A stretch of 64,000 nucleotides of DNA from CAVQJU01 sp963729215 (GTDB taxonomy: Bacteria > Acidobacteriota > Vicinamibacteria > Vicinamibacterales > CAVVIG01). The notes below the pieces were generated by a model that was not told where the DNA came from, did not search any database, and worked only from the letters and a program-made list of their open reading frames with translations. The stretch lies in the NCBI GenBank assembly GCA_963729215.1, contig CAVSND010000016.1, positions 1 to 64,000 on the forward strand. Reading direction: 5' to 3'. The position numbers were made by a program, and so were the translations under genes. This document shows positions 63,718 through 64,000 of the stretch, in pieces. Every line of letters starts with the position of its first letter. The first letter of the stretch is position 1.

Positions 63718-63723
63718 GGGAGG

Positions 63724-64000
63724 CTAGTTGTGAGCGGGCGGTGCCGGTTTGGAACCGACCACGACCCGCGTCGGCTTCTTGACCGGACGAACATCGGATG
63801 ACGCGGGCTGAAGCGCCAGCGCGAGAACCTCGTCGATGCTCGACGCGAAGTGAATCGTCAGATCCTTGCGGACCTCGGCCGTCAGGTCTTCGTTGACGTT
63901 CTTCGCATTCTGCTTCGGGACGATGATGTCGCGGATTCCGGCGCGCCGGGCGGCCAGGACCTTTTCCTTGACGCCCCCGATCGGCAGCACGCGGCCCGAC
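63724..64000 (-). CDS. lon: Lon protease, C-terminal end (runs off the window)
   Basis: The visible 91 residues begin SGRVLPIGGVKEKVLAARRA, which holds the catalytic lysine of the Ser-Lys dyad in GGVKEK. GIRDIIVPKQNAKNVNEDL and LTIHFASSIDEVLALAL follow, the normal end of Lon. A further tail (QPASSDVRPVKKPTRVVVGS and KPAPPAHN) is extra and basic. The ATPase and the catalytic serine lie beyond base 64000, so completeness cannot be judged. Confidence 0.93.
   Translation of the reverse strand, partial: SGRVLPIGGVKEKVLAARRAGIRDIIVPKQNAKNVNEDLTAEVRKDLTIHFASSIDEVLALALQPASSDVRPVKKPTRVVVGSKPAPPAHN

Overview
The window is GC-rich, with tightly packed genes, many ATGA/GTGA start-stop overlaps and frequent GTG starts. 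Gene content (carbamoyltransferase/SxtJ/DUF5989 set, LigD-type polymerase, DUF4330, DUF4399, GxxExxY, exported methyltransferase) and the GTAGCGTCCGGC-type extragenic palindromes suggest an Acidobacteriota chromosome, probably of the Vicinamibacteria lineage. That placement is inference; no rRNA gene is present to settle it. Sporadic single-base frameshifts in otherwise conserved genes suggest a long-read or metagenomic assembly.

Region 1-19.9 kb is a surface-polysaccharide locus on the + strand. In order it holds the 3' end of an SGNH acyltransferase/hydrolase, an SxtJ-like membrane protein, a DUF5989 protein, a sugar carbamoyltransferase, a Wzm/Wzt ABC exporter with a C-terminal carbohydrate-binding extension, a GT-B enzyme, an AsnB-type amidotransferase, GT4 glycosyltransferases, a polysaccharide deacetylase, a methyltransferase, an NAD-dependent epimerase, a large membrane protein, a DUF4330 protein and a final glycosyltransferase. 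Up to about 18.55 kb nearly every gene carries several frameshifts without loss of conserved motifs, so the spans given there are reconstructed across frames.

Region 20-31 kb holds a TPR-methyltransferase, a xanthine-dehydrogenase-family molybdenum oxidoreductase (large and small subunits), a methyltransferase divergent from an AraC regulator, a D12-class DNA adenine methylase, two exported proteins, and a repair cluster (LigD-type polymerase, ATP-dependent ligase, 5'-3' exonuclease).

Region 31-48 kb is mixed: a catalase-like protein, 5-formyl-THF cyclo-ligase, a hybrid histidine kinase, a MocA-like nucleotidyltransferase, two cold-shock proteins around a HAD phosphatase, an ABC ATPase that lacks a Walker A lysine, a PHP phosphoesterase, a Fur-rubrerythrin fusion, ErpA, FdhE, a broken GxxExxY gene between inverted repeats, and class I fumarase.

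Region 47-64 kb is mostly housekeeping: an aspartase-family lyase, thiD, moaE-moaD, prfA-prmC, a HIT protein, an M16 peptidase pair, ileS-lspA-lgt-rluD, a Nudix hydrolase, and the 3' end of lon.

Two non-coding themes stand out. First, many starts lie only 6-9 nt after a TANNNT -10 box, which is leaderless-type architecture, and divergent pairs share overlapping -10 boxes. Second, intergenic spaces carry several families of hairpin repeats whose edges repeatedly supply stop or start codons. The only gene-free stretch above 300 bp is the broken GxxExxY element at 44.45-45.03 kb. No tRNA, rRNA, CRISPR array or insertion sequence was seen.
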